This document shows positions 1-7,000 of a stretch of 64,000 bases of DNA, piece after piece. The DNA is from Litorivivens sp041625495 (GTDB lineage Bacteria; Pseudomonadota; Gammaproteobacteria; Pseudomonadales; Spongiibacteraceae). Both the position numbers and the translations under genes were made by a program. Below the pieces are notes generated by a model. It saw nothing but the letters and a program-made list of their open reading frames with translations, did no database searches and was not told the DNA's origin. The first letter of the stretch is position 1. Every line of letters starts with the position of its first letter. The DNA is taken from contig NZ_JBFJTH010000001.1 of the NCBI RefSeq assembly GCF_041625495.1, positions 1 to 64,000 of the forward strand, in the 5' to 3' direction.

Positions 1-297
1 GATTTACCGCAGTGTTACTCGAGCTGAGACAGACTACAGTAGCGCCAAACCCCTGCACATAGGCAGTGTTTCAGGCCCCAATTCCGGAGACGACTGATCG
101 TGCTACAACGGCTTGGGACTGATCTAGCGGGTCTTGCGAAAACTCCCTGAAATCTGTTGGAAAGGCGTGATTGATAAGATCGGCGCGAGTGTTTTCTTTC
201 ACTTCACTATTCATAATTTACTGTCGGCTGCGCGCTCGATCGATTAACCCATCGCGATGCTGTCGGCACCGCTTGCTCAATTCTCATATCTCTCGTG

Positions 298-340
298 GTA
301 ACGATGCGGTAAAATCCACTCGCATTGTTAACATCGTTAC
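298..340 (-). repeat. Inverted repeat in rne leader
   Basis: GTAACGATG at 298-306 is matched perfectly by CATCGTTAC at 332-340, leaving a 25-nt loop. A second, partly competing pair, ATGCG (304-308) with CGCAT (321-325), is nested inside. In the minus-strand transcript this can form a hairpin with two alternative pairings. Confidence 0.5.
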
Positions 341-420
341 AAGCAGCGTAACATTCGCGCTTGTACAGGCTTGTTCTCTACTCTCCACAGTGTAGGTAAA
401 CAGTGCAGACAGTGCTTTGC

Positions 421-472
421 AGGCTCGGACGTTTCCCCCTTCGGGAAGCAGGTCGACGAATCTGCTGAGCCT
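421..472 (-). promoter_or_regulatory. Three-way-junction RNA fold in rne leader
   Basis: An outer stem AGGCTC (421-426) / GAGCCT (467-472) encloses two abutting hairpins: TTCCC (433-437) / GGGAA (443-447), and GCAGGT (448-453) / ATCTGC (460-465), the second with one G-U pair. The fold lies about 70-120 nt downstream of the predicted minus-strand start. It is visible from base complementarity only. A link to the known RNase E-sensing hairpins of rne leaders is an inference from position. Confidence 0.4.
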
Positions 473-550
473 CTGATCTCTTTGCCTTTTTAATAGAAAA
501 AGGTGCGCAGCCTGTGGGATGTCGCGAGAGACCAAGCGGCTACTGTCGCG

Positions 551-579
551 AATATAGCAGTTAAGTTCAGTTCGATCAA
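551..579 (-). promoter_or_regulatory. Sigma70 promoter, minus strand (rne)
   Basis: On the minus strand the -35 TTGATC (plus 574-579) and -10 TATATT (plus 551-556) are separated by exactly 17 nt. Transcription would start near 544 and run left, towards where rne is expected. No promoter of equal quality was found for rluC on the plus strand. Confidence 0.6.
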
Positions 580-607
580 TCAGTTAGATAGGAAGCGAAG
601 CTTGGGC

Positions 608-1552
608 ATGGAATCCGGGCGGCCTCAGGCTGTTCAATTTGTTACCGTAGATGAGGGGGCTGAGGGGCAGCGGGTAGACAATTACCTGCTCAAGGTGCTC
701 AAAGGTGTTCCGAAATCGCGGATTTACCGGTTGCTGCGCAAGGGGGAGGTGCGGGTCAATAAGGCTCGGGTGAAGCCGGACTTTAAGCTCGAGATTGGTG
801 ATGTGGTGCGTATTCCGCCCGTCCGAATGGCGGCGGCAAGCGAGAAAGCACCGGCATTTGTCTCGGATGCCCTGTCAGACCGGTTGTGTGACGCGGTGCT
901 GTTTGAAGATGAGCGTTTGCTGATCATCAATAAGCCTTCCGGGCTGGCCGTTCACGGGGGCAGTGGGGTGAGTCTTGGGCTGATTGAAGCGTTGCGCAAG
1001 ATGCGACCAGAGGCGAAGTTTCTGGAATTGGTGCATCGCCTGGATAGGGATACTTCGGGCTGTGTCATGCTGGCCAAAAAACGCAGTACTCTCAAGACCT
1101 TGCATGGGCTTCTTCGAGGAGATGGTGTTGATAAGCGTTATCTCGCGCTGGTGGAAGGGCGCTGGTCGAATCGAAAAGAGCAGGTGAAGTTGCCACTGGA
1201 AAAGAATGTGCTGAACTCCGGCGAGCGCATGGTCAAGGCGACGCCTGATGGAAAATATGCGCTGACGCGCTATCAGGTTGTGCAGCGCTTCGAAGGCGCG
1301 ACGTTGGTGGAGGCCAAGCCGGTAACAGGGAGAACTCATCAGATTCGTGTGCATTGCCAGGCTGCCGGTCACCCCATCATTGGTGACCGGAAATATGGGC
1401 GAGATGAGGTGAATCAACGCTTTCAGGCGCGAGGTGTGCGTCGTCTGTTTCTCCATGCCCACCGACTGCGGTTCACTCTGGATAACGAGGTGGTTGAGGT
1501 GGAGGCCCCGCTCAGTAGTGATCTCCAGCAATTTATCAATAGTGAGTCGTAA
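608..1552 (+). CDS. rluC: 23S rRNA pseudouridine synthase RluC
   Basis: Isomerises uridines 955, 2504 and 2580 (E. coli numbering) of 23S rRNA to pseudouridine. The 314-residue protein (E. coli: 319) has an N-terminal S4 RNA-binding domain (about residues 18-75, with RLLRKGEVRVN) and the RluA-type catalytic domain with the signature HRLDRDTSG at 143-151, where Asp146 is the catalytic residue. The ATG at 608 was chosen because it is preceded by AGGAAG and the protein then begins like other RluC proteins; the frame stays open upstream to about 503 but that extension is not family-like. It sits divergent to the presumed rne and 9 nt before a HAD phosphatase gene, a common pairing. Confidence 0.93.
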   Translation: MESGRPQAVQFVTVDEGAEGQRVDNYLLKVLKGVPKSRIYRLLRKGEVRVNKARVKPDFKLEIGDVVRIPPVRMAAASEKAPAFVSDALSDRLCDAVLFEDERLLIINKPSGLAVHGGSGVSLGLIEALRKMRPEAKFLELVHRLDRDTSGCVMLAKKRSTLKTLHGLLRGDGVDKRYLALVEGRWSNRKEQVKLPLEKNVLNSGERMVKATPDGKYALTRYQVVQRFEGATLVEAKPVTGRTHQIRVHCQAAGHPIIGDRKYGRDEVNQRFQARGVRRLFLHAHRLRFTLDNEVVEVEAPLSSDLQQFINSES

Positions 1553-1561
1553 GATATTGTA

Positions 1562-2224
1562 ATGGTAGTGATATTTGATTGGGATGGGACGCTGATAGAT
1601 TCTGCGGGGAAGATTGTCGCCTGTATGCAACAGGCGGGCAGGGATGCGCAGCTGCCGGCGCCCTCCGATGACGCGGTACGCAATATTATTGGATTGGGTC
1701 TGGATGTTGCCATTGGCCGATTGTATCCGGCAGAGTCGGAGCAGAAGCGTCTTGAAGTTCGGCAGCATTATTCGCGTAACTTTATTGCCGCCGATCAAAC
1801 GCCGTGTAGTTTCTTTCCTGGGGTGCAGGAGCTTTTAAATGAGTTGCGCGCTCGCGGCGCCCGTCTTGCGGTAGCTACGGGTAAAAGCCGCAAGGGTTTG
1901 TCGCGGGTTTTGGGTAATCTGGATATGGCAGGCTATTTTGCAGCCACTCGCTGCGCGGATGAGACCGCGTCTAAGCCAGACCCGACGATGCTGCACGAGC
2001 TTTGCGAGGAATTTCGTATTCAGCCCGACGAGGCTGTGATGGTGGGGGATACCGAATACGATCTGGAAATGGCACGTCGGATTGGTATGCCCAGTGTTGG
2101 TGTTAGTTATGGCGTGCACGCACCAGAGCGGCTTGGGAAGTGGCAGCCGCTGCAGATAATCGATGAGTTCAGGGAGCTCGACGATGTGTTGGCCCGTCAC
2201 TATGGAATGGCGATACCACGCTGA
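1562..2224 (+). CDS. HAD-IA family phosphatase
   Basis: A 220-residue haloacid-dehalogenase-type hydrolase of the Gph/YjjG kind. All four HAD motifs are visible: DWDGTLIDS at the N-terminus with Asp6 as nucleophile and Asp8 as acid/base, the motif II Thr in ATGKSRKGL, the motif III Lys in SKPDP, and the metal-binding GDTEYD. A helical C1 cap lies between motifs I and II. The substrate cannot be read from sequence; phosphoglycolate or nucleotide monophosphates are typical for the subgroup. It is probably co-transcribed with rluC (9-nt gap). Its 3' end overlaps the convergent maf gene by 25 bp. Confidence 0.85.
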   Translation: MVVIFDWDGTLIDSAGKIVACMQQAGRDAQLPAPSDDAVRNIIGLGLDVAIGRLYPAESEQKRLEVRQHYSRNFIAADQTPCSFFPGVQELLNELRARGARLAVATGKSRKGLSRVLGNLDMAGYFAATRCADETASKPDPTMLHELCEEFRIQPDEAVMVGDTEYDLEMARRIGMPSVGVSYGVHAPERLGKWQPLQIIDEFRELDDVLARHYGMAIPR

Positions 2225-2778
2225 TTCAGTAGGGTTATCAGCTCAATCAGGGGAAGGCCTATCAGGGTGTTGGGGTCTTTTCCTTCCAGTTTTTCGAACA
2301 GGGATATCCCCAAGCCTTCCATTTTAAAGCTTCCGGCACAATCAAGCGGCAGTTCCTGCTCAACGTAGCGACTTATCTGTTGTGCTGAGAGCTGTCGAAA
2401 TGTGACCTTGTAGTTATCGACACGCGTTTCGGTTTTTCCCAGGCCAGTCACGCATAGGCCGGTATAGAAGCTAACGGTTTTACCGTTGCAGGCCTGAAGC
2501 TGGAGGCATGCTTTTGCAGCGGTGCCAGGTTTCCCGAGGAGGCTGCCTTCCAGTGCGGCGACCTGGTCTGAGCCAATGATCAGGCTTTCGGGGTAGTGTT
2601 GGGCCACGGCCAAAGCTTTTTCCTTGGCCAGTCGGCGGGCCAGCACCTCTGGTGTTTCGCCGCTGCGGGGTGTTTCGTCGATATCGGGACTGTGGCGGCT
2701 GAAGCTAATTCCCAGGCGGTGTAATAGCTCGGCGCGGTAGGGTGAGCCTGAGGCGAGTACGATATCCGGTGTCTGCAT
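2200..2778 (-). CDS. maf: Maf-like nucleotide pyrophosphatase (YceF type)
   Basis: Hydrolyses a non-canonical or modified nucleoside triphosphate to the monophosphate; the YceF branch next to yceD/rpmF prefers m7GTP. The 192-residue protein shows ASGSPYR at 9-15 and the catalytic Asp71 in GSDQVA. The ATG at 2778 follows AGGAAG on the minus strand with about 10 nt spacing; the longer open frame from 2838 would run through the promoter of the divergent yceD operon and is not family-like. In E. coli the gene lies on the same strand as rluC; here it is inverted between the HAD gene and yceD. Confidence 0.88.
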   Translation of the reverse strand: MQTPDIVLASGSPYRAELLHRLGISFSRHSPDIDETPRSGETPEVLARRLAKEKALAVAQHYPESLIIGSDQVAALEGSLLGKPGTAAKACLQLQACNGKTVSFYTGLCVTGLGKTETRVDNYKVTFRQLSAQQISRYVEQELPLDCAGSFKMEGLGISLFEKLEGKDPNTLIGLPLIELITLLNQRGIAIP

Positions 2779-2831
2779 GCGCTCAATCTTCCTAAAGATA
2801 CTGATTTGCGGGCAGTTTAGCGGATTTTGCT

Positions 2832-2860
2832 TTGACAAACCGCAGACTCGGCCCTATGAT
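2832..2860 (+). promoter_or_regulatory. Near-consensus sigma70 promoter of yceD-rpmF-plsX-fab
   Basis: TTGACA (2832-2837), a 17-nt spacer and TATGAT (2855-2860) form an almost perfect sigma70 promoter. The expected start point, 2866-2870, coincides with the ATG of yceD at 2870, so the transcript should have no or almost no leader. Confidence 0.8.
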
Positions 2861-2869
2861 TGCGCGCCT

Positions 2870-3391
2870 ATGCGAAGACAGCCTCTGCCCCGACAGGTGG
2901 ACGCTCGGAAGTTAACGTCCACTGATGTAGAACTTTCCGGCATCCAACCCGTCAGTGATTTTCCACGCTTTGCTGCGGGACTCTGCGATGAACGCGGAGA
3001 CGTGGACGTCAAAATGCACTTTTACCGGGATGATTCATCAATCCACCGTATCAGTGCTACGCTGGCGACCGACGTGTTCGTTGTGTGTCAACGCTGCCTG
3101 AAGGCGATGCCAATTTCCATCAGTTCGCAGTTTGAGCTGGGCATTGTCTGGACGGAAGCGCAGGCAAAGGCGCTGCCTCGCGAGCTTGATTCAGTGATTC
3201 TTGGCGAAGAGCCGCTGGATCTGTTTCCTCTTATAGAGGATGAATTGATTATTGAAACGCCGTTCACGAATTACCACCCACCCGGGGAGTGCCAGCCCGC
3301 AGGGCCGGTGAAGTACGGTGAAGAACCTGAGGGAGCTGAGGAGCGGGATAACCCCTTCGCAGTTCTGAAAGATTTAAAATCTAGCGATTAA
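2870..3391 (+). CDS. yceD: YceD / DUF177 protein
   Basis: A 173-residue member of the YceD (DUF177) family, encoded beside rpmF in most bacteria and linked to 23S rRNA accumulation or large-subunit assembly. The protein starts MRRQPLPRQVDARKL, aligning with other gammaproteobacterial YceD N-termini. Two cysteines (CQRC) lie in the central conserved segment and the C-terminus is acidic (PEGAEERDNPFAVL). There is no Shine-Dalgarno sequence, and the ATG lies only about 10 nt after the -10 element, so translation is probably leaderless. rpmF follows after 20 nt. Confidence 0.85.
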   Translation: MRRQPLPRQVDARKLTSTDVELSGIQPVSDFPRFAAGLCDERGDVDVKMHFYRDDSSIHRISATLATDVFVVCQRCLKAMPISISSQFELGIVWTEAQAKALPRELDSVILGEEPLDLFPLIEDELIIETPFTNYHPPGECQPAGPVKYGEEPEGAEERDNPFAVLKDLKSSD

Positions 3392-3411
3392 GCGCTGAGG
3401 AGCATTTAGCC

Positions 3412-3594
3412 ATGGCTGTACAGAAGAGCAAGAAGACCCGGTCTCGCCGGGATATGCGTCGTTCACATGACGCGCTGAGCGGTCCCGCGCTGGCCGTGGA
3501 TTCGACCAGCGGTGAAACTCACCGCCGTCACCACGTAACAGCCGATGGCTTTTATCGTGGTCGCAAAGTTGTTGCCGGTAAAGACGACGAGTAA
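3412..3594 (+). CDS. rpmF: 50S ribosomal protein L32
   Basis: A 60-residue basic protein beginning MAVQKSKKTRSRRDMRRSHD, the hallmark start of bL32, and ending in GFYRGRKVV. It carries no zinc-binding cysteines, so it is the C-minus form usual in gammaproteobacteria. A Shine-Dalgarno GAGGAG lies a few nt upstream. It sits between yceD and plsX in the classic L32-lipid synthesis operon. Confidence 0.97.
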   Translation: MAVQKSKKTRSRRDMRRSHDALSGPALAVDSTSGETHRRHHVTADGFYRGRKVVAGKDDE

Positions 3595-3606
3595 AATTGG
3601 GCAGCA

Positions 3607-4605
3607 ATGCCATCTATAGCGATTGATGCCATGAGCGGAGACCACGGTCTCCGCTCTTCACTTCCGGCCGCCGCCAAGGCAATCGCAGAAATCCCCCATC
3701 TAAAGTTGACACTGCTTGGCCAGAAGCAAGCCATTCTGGACGAATGTCAACGTCGCTCTGTCGACCCCGCTTTATTTACACTTATCGATACCCCTGATGT
3801 CATTGGCATGGAGGAATCGCCTGCCGTGGTCCTGCGGAAAAAGCAGGATTCCTCCATGTGGCGAGCGATTGAGCTACTACGTGACGGCCAGGTTGATGGC
3901 GTGGTGAGCGCTGGGAATACCGGTGCGTTGGTGGCGATTAGTCGATTCCAGTTGCAGTGTCTGCCAGGTATCAGGCGTCCGGCGATGTGCGCACCACTTC
4001 CCGGCGAAAAAGGCGATACCTATATGCTGGATCTTGGGGCGAACGTCGATTGTCGACCCGAAGAACTGTTGCAGTTCGCGCAAATGGGCTCTGCTCTGGT
4101 TGCCTGTCTCAAGGGGGCTGCCAAACCGCGGGTAGCATTGCTCAATATTGGTGAGGAGGCTGGTAAGGGTACCGAGTTGGTACGCGAGGCGGCCGCACTT
4201 CTGGAGGGTGAGGCTGGAGTCAATTTTACCGGCTATGTGGAAGGCTTCGACCTCTTTACCAACCGCGCCGATGTCATTGTCTGCGATGGTTTTGTCGGCA
4301 ATGTTGCGCTGAAGGTTTGTGAGGGCACGGCATCCTATATTGGTCGCCAGCTCAAAAATCGCTTCAGTGACAGCTGGTACGGCATGCTCAGCGGTCTATT
4401 TGTACAGCCGCTGCTCAAGGATTTTAAAAACGATATAAACCCCGACGAGTATAACGGTGCTGCCCTGCTGGGCCTTAATGGTGTGGTAGTGAAAAGTCAT
4501 GGCAGCTCCAGTAAAAAAAGCTTTTACAGCGCGATTCGCCATGCCGCCAGAGCGGTAGAGCAGGAGCTACCCCGGCGAATCGCAGAGCAACTCACACAGT
4601 CTTAA
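3607..4605 (+). CDS. plsX: Phosphate acyltransferase PlsX
   Basis: Makes acyl-phosphate from acyl-ACP for PlsY in phosphatidic acid synthesis; a peripheral membrane enzyme. The 332 residues match the usual length. Family segments seen include the start AIDAMSGDHG, SAGNTGALVA, LDLGANVDC, NIGEEAGKGTE and CDGFVGNVALK. The gene starts 12 nt after rpmF. In E. coli fabH follows plsX, but here the next gene is fabD, as in Pseudomonas. Confidence 0.95.
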   Translation: MPSIAIDAMSGDHGLRSSLPAAAKAIAEIPHLKLTLLGQKQAILDECQRRSVDPALFTLIDTPDVIGMEESPAVVLRKKQDSSMWRAIELLRDGQVDGVVSAGNTGALVAISRFQLQCLPGIRRPAMCAPLPGEKGDTYMLDLGANVDCRPEELLQFAQMGSALVACLKGAAKPRVALLNIGEEAGKGTELVREAAALLEGEAGVNFTGYVEGFDLFTNRADVIVCDGFVGNVALKVCEGTASYIGRQLKNRFSDSWYGMLSGLFVQPLLKDFKNDINPDEYNGAALLGLNGVVVKSHGSSSKKSFYSAIRHAARAVEQELPRRIAEQLTQS

Positions 4606-4631
4606 ATCTGACATACAGGAAAGGTATAACA

Positions 4632-5570
4632 ATGACGAAAGGATTGGCGTTTGTATTTCCCGGTCAGGGCTCGCAAAAGGTCGGCATGCTGGCCGAGATT
4701 GCGGAAAGCGAACCGGTCGTAAAGCAAACATTTCAAGAAGCATCCGATGCCCTGGGCTACGATATGTGGGCCATGGTGCAGAGCGGCGAGCAGGAAACGT
4801 TGAATCTCACTGAAAACACTCAACCGGTGTTGCTGACGGCCAGTGTCGCTATGTGGCGGGTCTGGCAGGCGCGCAGTGGCGCCCAGCCCTCCTATATGGC
4901 AGGGCACAGTCTGGGCGAATTTTCTGCGCTAGTGTGTGCCGGCAGCCTGTCTTTTGCCGATGGGGTAAAGCTGGTGCGCGCCCGTGGCCAATTTATGCAA
5001 ACCGCTGTGCCCGTGGGTGAAGGGTCAATGGCGGCAGTGCTAGGCCTCGATGACCAGGTCATATTAGATATATGTGCTCAGTGCGCAGATGCAGGTGTGG
5101 TGGAGGCTGTAAATTTCAATGCGCCCGGTCAGGTGGTGATTGCGGGCAAAGTCGCTGCAGTCGATAAGGCGATAGAAGCTTTGAAGGAGGCGGGCGCCAA
5201 GCGAGCTATGCCGCTGCCTGTCAGTGCACCTTTCCATACCTCCCTGATGCAGCCGGCAGCGGAGAAGCTCAGTGAGGCTATCAACGCTATTCAGTGGCAA
5301 AGCCCTGCCGTGCCGGTGGTGCACAATGTGCATGCGAAGATTGAAAGCAGTGAAGCGGCGATTCGCGAGTTGCTGGTCAAGCAGCTCTACAGCCCGGTGA
5401 AGTGGGTAGACTGCGTGCAGACAATGGTCGATGCCGGCGTGGAGACCACCGTTGAATGTGGCCCGGGCAAGGTGCTTAGCGGTCTGAACAAGCGCATTCA
5501 CAAACCGCTGAACTGTTTGAATATCGAAGATTCGGCCAGTGTCGACAAGGCCATGGAAGCCTGTGCCTAA
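4632..5570 (+). CDS. fabD: Malonyl-CoA:ACP transacylase FabD
   Basis: Transfers malonyl from CoA to holo-ACP, giving the extender unit for fatty acid synthesis. The 312-residue protein has the oxyanion motif FPGQGSQ (9-15), the nucleophile Ser93 in GHSLGE (91-96) and the catalytic His202 in PFHTSLM. The Shine-Dalgarno is AGGAAAGG at about 4617-4624. It is followed after 29 nt by fabG in the same transcription unit. Confidence 0.96.
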   Translation: MTKGLAFVFPGQGSQKVGMLAEIAESEPVVKQTFQEASDALGYDMWAMVQSGEQETLNLTENTQPVLLTASVAMWRVWQARSGAQPSYMAGHSLGEFSALVCAGSLSFADGVKLVRARGQFMQTAVPVGEGSMAAVLGLDDQVILDICAQCADAGVVEAVNFNAPGQVVIAGKVAAVDKAIEALKEAGAKRAMPLPVSAPFHTSLMQPAAEKLSEAINAIQWQSPAVPVVHNVHAKIESSEAAIRELLVKQLYSPVKWVDCVQTMVDAGVETTVECGPGKVLSGLNKRIHKPLNCLNIEDSASVDKAMEACA

Positions 5571-5599
5571 TCCGCACAATTGAGTCAAAGGAGAGCTTT

Positions 5600-6337
5600 A
5601 TGAGTGACAAAATTGCACTGGTGACCGGTGCAAGTCGTGGAATTGGCAAGGCTATCGCCTTGTCGCTGGCAGAGCAGGGAATGACCGTGGTTGGTACAGC
5701 CACCACCGACGGTGGGGCTGAAGCAATTACAGCTTATTTGAAAGAAGCCGGTAATGCGGGCTGCGGTATGACCCTTAATGTGGCAGACACCGATTCGGTT
5801 GAGGCTGTTATCAAAGCGATCAATACGCAGTTTGGTGCTCCAACTGTGCTAGTAAACAATGCTGGTATAACCAAAGACAACATTATGATGCGGATGAAAG
5901 AGGAAGAATGGTTCGACGTAATCGATACCAATCTCAACTCACTGTACCGTCTGAGCAAGGCCTGCCTGCGAGGCATGACTAAGGCCCGTTGGGGGCGTAT
6001 TGTAAATATCAGCTCAGTGGTTGGCTCAATGGGCAATGCGGGGCAAGCTAACTATGCGGCCAGCAAAGCCGGTATGGATGGCTTTTCCCGCGCCCTGGCG
6101 CGAGAAGTTGGCTCGCGTAATATCACCGTAAATAGTGTGGCGCCGGGCTTTATTGATACCGACATGACAGCCACACTACCCGAAGAGCAGCGTCAGGCGC
6201 TGTCCGCCCAGATTCCGCTGGCGCGACTGGGTCAGCCGGAAGAAATTGCCGGTGTGGTGGCTTTTCTGGTGAGTGATGCTGCAGCCTATGTCACCGGTGA
6301 TACTATTCACGTCAACGGCGGCATGTATATGGCGTAA
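5600..6337 (+). CDS. fabG: 3-oxoacyl-ACP reductase FabG
   Basis: NADPH-dependent reduction of 3-oxoacyl-ACP, the first reduction of each elongation cycle. This 245-residue short-chain dehydrogenase has the cofactor motif TGASRGIG near the N-terminus, NNAG, the catalytic Ser in NISSVVG and the YAASKAG Tyr/Lys pair, with a C-terminal HVNGGMYM. The Shine-Dalgarno AAAGGAG sits just upstream. It lies in the plsX-fabD-fabG-acpP order shared with E. coli and Pseudomonas; a 201-nt gap with its own promoters separates it from acpP. Confidence 0.96.
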   Translation: MSDKIALVTGASRGIGKAIALSLAEQGMTVVGTATTDGGAEAITAYLKEAGNAGCGMTLNVADTDSVEAVIKAINTQFGAPTVLVNNAGITKDNIMMRMKEEEWFDVIDTNLNSLYRLSKACLRGMTKARWGRIVNISSVVGSMGNAGQANYAASKAGMDGFSRALAREVGSRNITVNSVAPGFIDTDMTATLPEEQRQALSAQIPLARLGQPEEIAGVVAFLVSDAAAYVTGDTIHVNGGMYMA

Positions 6338-6359
6338 ACATTTGTCAGTACTAATATTT

Positions 6360-6389
6360 TTGTCAGAAATGGGTCGAATTCAGTAAAAT
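6360..6389 (+). promoter_or_regulatory. Candidate upstream promoter of acpP
   Basis: TTGTCA (6360-6365), 18-nt spacer, TAAAAT (6384-6389). It lies in the fabG-acpP gap and may raise acpP transcription above that of the upstream operon. A second candidate follows at 6394-6422. Confidence 0.45.
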
Positions 6390-6393
6390 CCTG

Positions 6394-6422
6394 TGCACAA
6401 ATCGAAAATCACGGGGTACAAT
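6394..6422 (+). promoter_or_regulatory. Candidate proximal promoter of acpP
   Basis: TGCACA (6394-6399), 17-nt spacer, TACAAT (6417-6422), followed at once by GCCGACC at 6423-6429 where transcription would begin. The same -10 plus GCCGACC arrangement occurs before the cupin gene (18866) and before tRNA-Leu (20261). The acpP leader would then be about 110 nt. Confidence 0.5.
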
Positions 6423-6538
6423 GCCGACCTGATTTTGGGTGGTAGTTTATACGGGTTTTCTACACGGCAGCTGTTAGTGCAGATATGCCAGTAAAGACCG
6501 TCAAATACCGATTCATTAAACTAGGAGTCAATAACGAC

Positions 6539-6775
6539 ATGAGTAGCATTGAAGAACGCGTCAAGAAGATTGTTGCTGAGCAGCTGGGCGTTAAGGAAGA
6601 GGACGTTCAGGAGTCAGCTTCTTTCGTAGAAGATCTGGGCGCGGATTCTCTGGATACCGTTGAGCTGGTGATGGCGCTGGAAGAGGAATTCGAAACCGAA
6701 ATTCCCGACGAAGAAGCTGAAAAAATCACCACAGTTAAACTGGCCATTGATTACATCAAGGAAAACCTCCAGTAA
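6539..6775 (+). CDS. acpP: Acyl carrier protein
   Basis: The small acidic carrier of growing acyl chains. Its 78 residues include the 4'-phosphopantetheine site Ser37 in GADSLDTVEL, the universal ACP motif. The ATG at 6539 follows TAGGAG (6522-6527) with good spacing; the in-frame ATG at 6485 would add 18 residues foreign to ACP. A strong terminator follows, so acpP mRNA can be made as a short abundant message from the promoters in the preceding gap. Confidence 0.98.
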   Translation: MSSIEERVKKIVAEQLGVKEEDVQESASFVEDLGADSLDTVELVMALEEEFETEIPDEEAEKITTVKLAIDYIKENLQ

Positions 6776-6807
6776 TCTAACGCCGTCAAGGCGTAGCTGG
6801 TCACAAG

Positions 6808-6845
6808 AAGCCGTTTCTATTGTTTAATAGAGCGGCTTTTTTTTT
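6808..6845 (+). terminator. Intrinsic terminator after acpP
   Basis: AAGCCG (6808-6813) pairs with CGGCTT (6833-6838), with an inner TCTATT / AATAGA stem, followed by a run of nine T residues (6837-6845). It separates acpP from fabF. Confidence 0.85.
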
Positions 6846-6944
6846 GCCGCACGAAAAAGCGGCAGGCTTTGCTGGGGCGGGCGGCGCATTGTGATGTTGT
6901 CCGCGTGGCGATTACGGCGGTAAAACCGCGTGGCAGATTTTTCC

Positions 6945-6973
6945 TGGCGCCAAAAGATGCGAAAATGGCGCCA
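6945..6973 (+). repeat. Paired palindromes TGGCGCCA before fabF
   Basis: The self-complementary 8-mer TGGCGCCA occurs at 6945-6952 and again at 6966-6973, starts 21 bp apart (two helical turns). The two copies can also pair as an 8-bp hairpin with a 13-nt loop, ending 27 nt before the fabF ATG. A smaller hairpin GCGGT/ACCGC lies at 6917-6929. This may be an operator or an mRNA structure controlling fabF. Confidence 0.45.
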
Positions 6974-7000
6974 ACGCAACAGGATTTACAGGGGCAAATA

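Larger units (their letters stand above)
1..544 (-). promoter_or_regulatory. Probable 5' leader of rne (RNase E)
   Basis: No convincing gene is seen before rluC. In gammaproteobacteria the gene divergent from rluC is normally rne, which has an unusually long 5' UTR used for autoregulation. Here a good minus-strand promoter sits at 551-579, so the minus-strand transcript would start near 544 and run off the left edge without meeting a start codon, giving a leader of more than 540 nt. The stretch holds two structured segments (298-340 and 421-472) and an A/T-rich part near 190-225 that reads as an AU-rich unpaired region in the minus strand. The rne coding region itself is not in the window, so the identity rests on synteny. 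Confidence 0.55.

Noticed and set aside
488..492. Plus-strand terminator formed by the 421-472 fold plus TTTTT
   Set aside because: The T-run begins 15 nt after the stem, too far for an intrinsic terminator.
171..535. Small open frames of 74 and 83 codons in the rne/rluC gap
   Set aside because: No ribosome-binding site or family likeness; they lie in a region better explained as the rne leader.
875..1798. Long open frame (307 codons) on the minus strand across rluC
   Set aside because: It is antisense to rluC and the HAD gene, has no family features and no ribosome-binding site; it is a by-product of codon bias.
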